Origin: Oscillospiraceae bacterium
GTDB taxonomy: Bacteria > Bacillota > Clostridia > Oscillospirales > Oscillospiraceae
Assembly: GCA_017936205.1 (NCBI GenBank)
Contig: JAGBGB010000025.1
Span: 1-8,353 of the forward strand
Length of the DNA stretch: 8,353 bases
Reading direction: 5' to 3'
Part shown: one piece after another, positions 5,625 through 8,353 of the stretch
Layout: each line of letters opens with the position of its first letter
Position numbering within the stretch: the first letter of the stretch is position 1
Translations under genes and position numbers: made by a program
The notes under the pieces: generated by a model
What the model saw: the letters and a program-made list of their open reading frames with translations, nothing else
The model's database searches: none
What the model was told of the DNA's origin: nothing

Positions 5625-8090
5625 ATGTCCAAATATATCATTCAGCTGAACCTGAGCACTGCAGGAGAAGCAACGGTGATTCTGCTGAACTCCAACGATG
5701 AGGAGTGGGTGTTTGCCGATGCCTACCGCTTCAGTGAGAACGGTCATCGAGTGATTCTGGATGTATATAATGAGTATTTTGTCGGTGGCGGTAAGGAGCT
5801 CTATGTTGAGAAGGAATGGGTGGAGGATACACCTGCAGCCCATGATCCCATTACCATCCGCCTCTATGCCAATGGTGCCCCCACGGATCGTGTGCTGATC
5901 CTTAGTGAGGAGAACGATTGGAAGGGTTTCTTCTATGACCTTCCTGAGAAGGATGAAAACGGAGATGCCTATGTGTATTCTGTTCAGGAGGAAGGCGCCC
6001 CTGCCGGATATCAGATCTCCTATGAGGAGATCGTAACAGATACCTCAGAAACCATAACCACTCAGGGCTGGGTAGAGGCAGATGGCTTCGAGAACGGCAA
6101 GACCTACTTGTTGGTCACCGGAGGAAAAGCACTGCAAGCAACCGACGGAGAGACCTTTTCCCATTCTGTTTCTGAGGCAAATGCCACTGCCACGATTCTG
6201 AACGATCAGCCCACCCTACAGTGGACAGCCAGCACAGATGGGAGCGGATTTAGACTCCAGAATGGAAACGGTAGATATATGAGGCTGTATTATGCTTCGT
6301 GGAACACCTCCTCCTCAAATATCTATACAGGCACATCCTCCTCTACCAGCGGTAACTACAGCTCACAATTCAATGTGAACAGCAGTGGGAAGCTGTATGC
6401 CATTAGAAATTCTACGAATTACTATTTTACCTCCCTGAACAGCGACTCCAAGGGTGCTACATCCACAACCGCCTCCTCCGGTGCGAACTTCACCCTTTAT
6501 GAATGGGAAAGCAAGGAAACGGTGGTTGGGGGACAGGTTCCTGGCTGGCGTATTACCAATACCTATCATGAAGAGGTCTATCTTGCAGTTCCTGTGAGAA
6601 AGCTCTGGGATGAGACGGTTCCTCAGAAGAAGATCGCACCTGTAGAGGTGCAGCTGTATCTGGCTCCGGATAACGGGGGGAAGGCGGAGCTTGTTGACAG
6701 CCTGATCCTCAGTGAGGAAAATGGCTGGTACGATGTATTCGAGGATCTTCTTGCTCCGGAGGACGGCTATCATTACTATATTGTGGAGAAGGATATGGGC
6801 TTCGTAGTGAGTTATAACGGAACTCTGTCCCAGATCCAGATCGGTGACTCCTCGTCAGATACGGTTCGAGCTGTGCGGATCGAAACAGATTACTTCGTTG
6901 TAGATGGCGGTGCTTCCAACAGCATCATGACGCTGGCTATGCCGGAGCATGTGGATCAGAACAGTCTGTACTTTGACTTCGAGCAGGATCAGAATCCTGC
7001 GGCAAACTGGAGCCAGACGAGAAAGAGCTCCTTCGGCGATCCCATCGGTTCAAATATCGCACCCTATGCCTCCAATGGCTACCTGGTGATCTCAAGCGTT
7101 ATGAACGAGACGACCATTGTTGAGTATACCGCCAATACAGGCTATACGGCGAGCTCCGGAGATGTCTTCGAAATCGGTCTCATAGTCGATGGACCGGACA
7201 GCCTGAGCTTAGAGGCAGACCTACGCCTCCGATACACCATCAATGGTACTGTGCATGAGTATACTCTCGGCAAGCTCCAGCCCACAAATGGCGTGCTGCA
7301 AACCTTCACCACCGGCAGTGACTTCAACATCTCCGGTAATATAGAGGGAATCGGCATCTATATGAACGGCTACGATCTCTACTCTCAGTCTGTGAGAGTG
7401 GACTATATGTACCTTGGCCCTGCAGAAGCTGAGGAGCCTGAGGTGCCTACGGATCCCACAGAACCTACGGATCCCGAAGAGCCTACAGAGCCTGAAGAGC
7501 CTACGGAGCCCTCGGATCCCGAGGAGCCTACAGAGCCAGAGCTGCCCGGACAGGAGGAAGGAACGGTCATTATCACCAATGCCAGTGCTGTGACAGATAT
7601 CCCTGCGGAGAAGCACTGGGAGGGGGTCAATGCCGATATTATGAATCCTGTGACCCTGAACCTCTACTATGTAGAGAACATAGCAGAGGAGGGAGGGGAG
7701 ACCCGACAGGAGGTCAGCTTCGTGAAGGAGCTTGCCCTCACCTCTGACGGTGGCTGGAAGGGGAGCTTTACCGATGTGGTGCTTCCTGAGAAGAATTGCT
7801 ACTATGTGATCGTAGAGGAGCTTGCCTCCGGCTATCAGGTGTTCTACACAGGTGAGAAGGTACAGATCTCCGTAGACGGAGGCATGCCTATGACCGGAGT
7901 AAAGGTGGATCTGACAGATCCCGACAGCACCTTGGTCACTCTGACCAACGCACCCGCAGCAAAGCTGCCTGCTACAGGCGGTTCGGGTACACTCCCATAT
8001 ACTTTGGGAGGCAGCCTGCTGATTGCAGTAGGTGTCGCCCTGATGTATACCATACTCAAACGCAGAAGGGAGGAAGAGATCACTCCCTAA
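5625..8090 (+). CDS. C-terminal part of the giant adhesin: Cna-B domains, nested lectin-like modules and LPATG anchor (continuation of the gene starting at 1718)
   Basis: This frame is coding from 5592, just after the C7 run. ATG 5625 is its first ATG but has no convincing ribosome binding site and no signal peptide, so it is probably not an independent gene. Counting from 5625: residues 1-52 finish the first SpaA/Cna-B domain. A Cna-B domain starts at 58 (Lys63, Glu122). A lectin/trefoil-like module lies at about 148-300, then the strand WRITNTY (Asn312). Another Cna-B starts near 318 (Lys326, Glu388). A jelly-roll-like module (about 445-598) and a Pro/Glu/Thr linker (601-644) follow, then the strand VIITN (Asn652). 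The last Cna-B has Lys663, Glu731 and Asn775. The sorting motif is LPATG (781-785), followed by a membrane span and KRRREEEITP. Lys/Glu/Asn sets are those that form isopeptide bonds in Cna-B folds, giving a rigid, protease-resistant stalk. Joined to the upstream part, the protein is about 2123 residues. The pilin-like gene begins 59 bases downstream with no terminator visible between. Confidence 0.87.
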   Translation: MSKYIIQLNLSTAGEATVILLNSNDEEWVFADAYRFSENGHRVILDVYNEYFVGGGKELYVEKEWVEDTPAAHDPITIRLYANGAPTDRVLILSEENDWKGFFYDLPEKDENGDAYVYSVQEEGAPAGYQISYEEIVTDTSETITTQGWVEADGFENGKTYLLVTGGKALQATDGETFSHSVSEANATATILNDQPTLQWTASTDGSGFRLQNGNGRYMRLYYASWNTSSSNIYTGTSSSTSGNYSSQFNVNSSGKLYAIRNSTNYYFTSLNSDSKGATSTTASSGANFTLYEWESKETVVGGQVPGWRITNTYHEEVYLAVPVRKLWDETVPQKKIAPVEVQLYLAPDNGGKAELVDSLILSEENGWYDVFEDLLAPEDGYHYYIVEKDMGFVVSYNGTLSQIQIGDSSSDTVRAVRIETDYFVVDGGASNSIMTLAMPEHVDQNSLYFDFEQDQNPAANWSQTRKSSFGDPIGSNIAPYASNGYLVISSVMNETTIVEYTANTGYTASSGDVFEIGLIVDGPDSLSLEADLRLRYTINGTVHEYTLGKLQPTNGVLQTFTTGSDFNISGNIEGIGIYMNGYDLYSQSVRVDYMYLGPAEAEEPEVPTDPTEPTDPEEPTEPEEPTEPSDPEEPTEPELPGQEEGTVIITNASAVTDIPAEKHWEGVNADIMNPVTLNLYYVENIAEEGGETRQEVSFVKELALTSDGGWKGSFTDVVLPEKNCYYVIVEELASGYQVFYTGEKVQISVDGGMPMTGVKVDLTDPDSTLVTLTNAPAAKLPATGGSGTLPYTLGGSLLIAVGVALMYTILKRRREEEITP
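7431..7550 (+). repeat. Pro/Glu/Thr-rich linker repeat inside the adhesin
   Basis: The segment encodes degenerate T-E-P, T-D-P and E-E-P units between the jelly-roll-like module and the last Cna-B domain. At DNA level the repeating piece is CCTAC(A/G)GA(G/T)CC. Such linkers are usually extended, wall-spanning or flexible spacers. It is much shorter and less regular than the D-P-S array at the left edge. Confidence 0.85.
7965..8087 (+). other. Cell-wall sorting signal LPATG
   Basis: LPATG at 7965-7979 is followed by GSGTLPYT, a hydrophobic span of about 20 residues (GGSLLIAVGVAL and on) and the tail KRRREEEITP. This is a canonical sorting signal, unlike the APQTG signal of the protein at the left edge, so the two proteins may be handled by different sortases. 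Confidence 0.93.
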
Positions 8091-8134
8091 TGCCAACAAC
8101 ACCTTTTCTAAGCCGACCATCTAAACTAAAACAT

Positions 8135-8141
8135 GAAAGGA
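8135..8141 (+). promoter_or_regulatory. Shine-Dalgarno GAAAGGA fixing the pilin start at 8150
   Basis: GAAAGGA ends eight bases before ATG 8150 and only two bases before an in-frame ATG at 8144. The spacing favours 8150, giving the protein start MKNVKRIAG. Confidence 0.75.
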
Positions 8142-8149
8142 AAATGACA

Positions 8150-8353
8150 ATGAAAAACGTAAAGCGTATTGCCGGCATCCTGCTGGCACTGGCCATGATG
8201 CTGGTCATGGTTCTCCCCGCTGCTGCTCTCACCGAGGTTGAAGAGAACACCGGCAGCATCCTGATCAAGAACAACGACACCATCGATGCCTCCCAGAAGA
8301 AGTTCCAGGCTTACAAGATCCTGGACCTGAAGGCATACAAGAATGACGAAGGC
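8150..8353 (+). CDS. Probable major (backbone) pilin, N-terminal 68 residues (partial, runs off window)
   Basis: The visible part has a clear signal peptide: basic MKNVKR, a hydrophobic core (IAGILLALAMMLVMVL) and a likely cleavage site after PAAA near residue 26. The mature start TEVEENTGSILIKNNDT and then KFQAYKILDLKAY resemble the first strands of sortase-assembled backbone pilins, where an early Lys and a 'Y-x-I-x-D-L' strand open the N-terminal domain. The family call rests on this short stretch and on position, directly after a giant Cna-B LPXTG protein, the usual tip-then-backbone order of pilus operons. No terminator is visible in the 59-bp gap, so it is probably cotranscribed with the adhesin. 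Codon choice is strongly biased (AAG 7 to AAA 1, AAC 4 to AAT 1), fitting high expression. The isopeptide residues, pilin motif and LPXTG signal would lie beyond the window. Confidence 0.72.
   Translation, partial: MKNVKRIAGILLALAMMLVMVLPAAALTEVEENTGSILIKNNDTIDASQKKFQAYKILDLKAYKNDEG

Noticed and set aside
5625..5627. ATG 5625 as the start of an independent second adhesin gene
   Set aside because: There is no ribosome binding site at a suitable distance, no signal peptide, and coding text in this frame extends upstream to the C7 run, inside a half-finished domain.
7221..8120. Minus-strand open frame of 299 codons and a Gly/Ser-rich one at 7403-7630
   Set aside because: Both are shadows of the Cna-B region and the Pro/Glu/Thr linker; the Gly/Ser repeats are just the reverse reading of the linker codons.

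Overview
The window looks like a cell-surface and pilus locus from a low-to-mid-GC Gram-positive bacterium, most likely a gut Clostridia member of the Oscillospiraceae/Lachnospiraceae type. The supporting signs are sortase sorting signals (APQTG and LPATG), AAGGAG-type ribosome binding sites, a signal sequence ending in a 'YALILPAI' stretch, Cna-B and fibro-slime type surface domains, and an intergenic 'CGTAGGGGCGCGC' inverted-repeat element of a kind I recall from that group. The genus cannot be fixed from the sequence alone. All supported genes are on the + strand.

Layout. (1) 1-485 is the C-terminal end of a surface protein: a stalk of 36 Asp-Pro-Ser triplets, an acidic patch, an APQTG sorting signal, a membrane segment and a basic tail. 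(2) 482-1147 is a sortase whose ATG overlaps the preceding stop codon, so enzyme and probable substrate are translationally coupled. (3) A strong hairpin terminator (1164-1212) closes that unit. (4) 1250-1459 is a palindromic MITE-like element. (5) 1460-1717 is a leader region with a tandem 11-bp repeat next to a possible -10 box. (6) 1718-8090 encodes what should be one giant LPXTG protein of about 2123 residues. As given it is split by a frame change at a run of seven C (5585-5591) into a 1298-residue N-terminal part and an 832-codon C-terminal part. (7) From 8150 to the window end is the start of a small secreted protein resembling a major (backbone) pilin.

The giant protein reads, in order: signal/membrane segment; a Cys/His-rich repeat region built on C-x7-H-x-H-x3-C-aromatic; a CHAP-type amidase/peptidase domain with Cys, His and Glu/Asn in place; a beta-rich domain; a lectin- or trefoil-like region; an InlB-B-like segment; a fibro-slime (PA14-like) domain; four SpaA/Cna-B domains, two of which seem to have other domains inserted before their last strand; a Pro/Glu/Thr linker; and an LPATG anchor. 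Because it directly precedes a pilin-like gene, I infer it is the tip or accessory pilin of a sortase-assembled pilus. The polymerising class C sortase would then lie downstream of the window.

The most notable points are the exact C7 frame break inside an otherwise intact gene (assembly error, pseudogene, phase switch or programmed shift), an apparently complete peptidoglycan-hydrolase-like domain on a probable pilus tip protein, the Cys/His repeat array, and the nested Cna-B architecture. No RNA genes, CRISPR arrays or minus-strand genes are supported.
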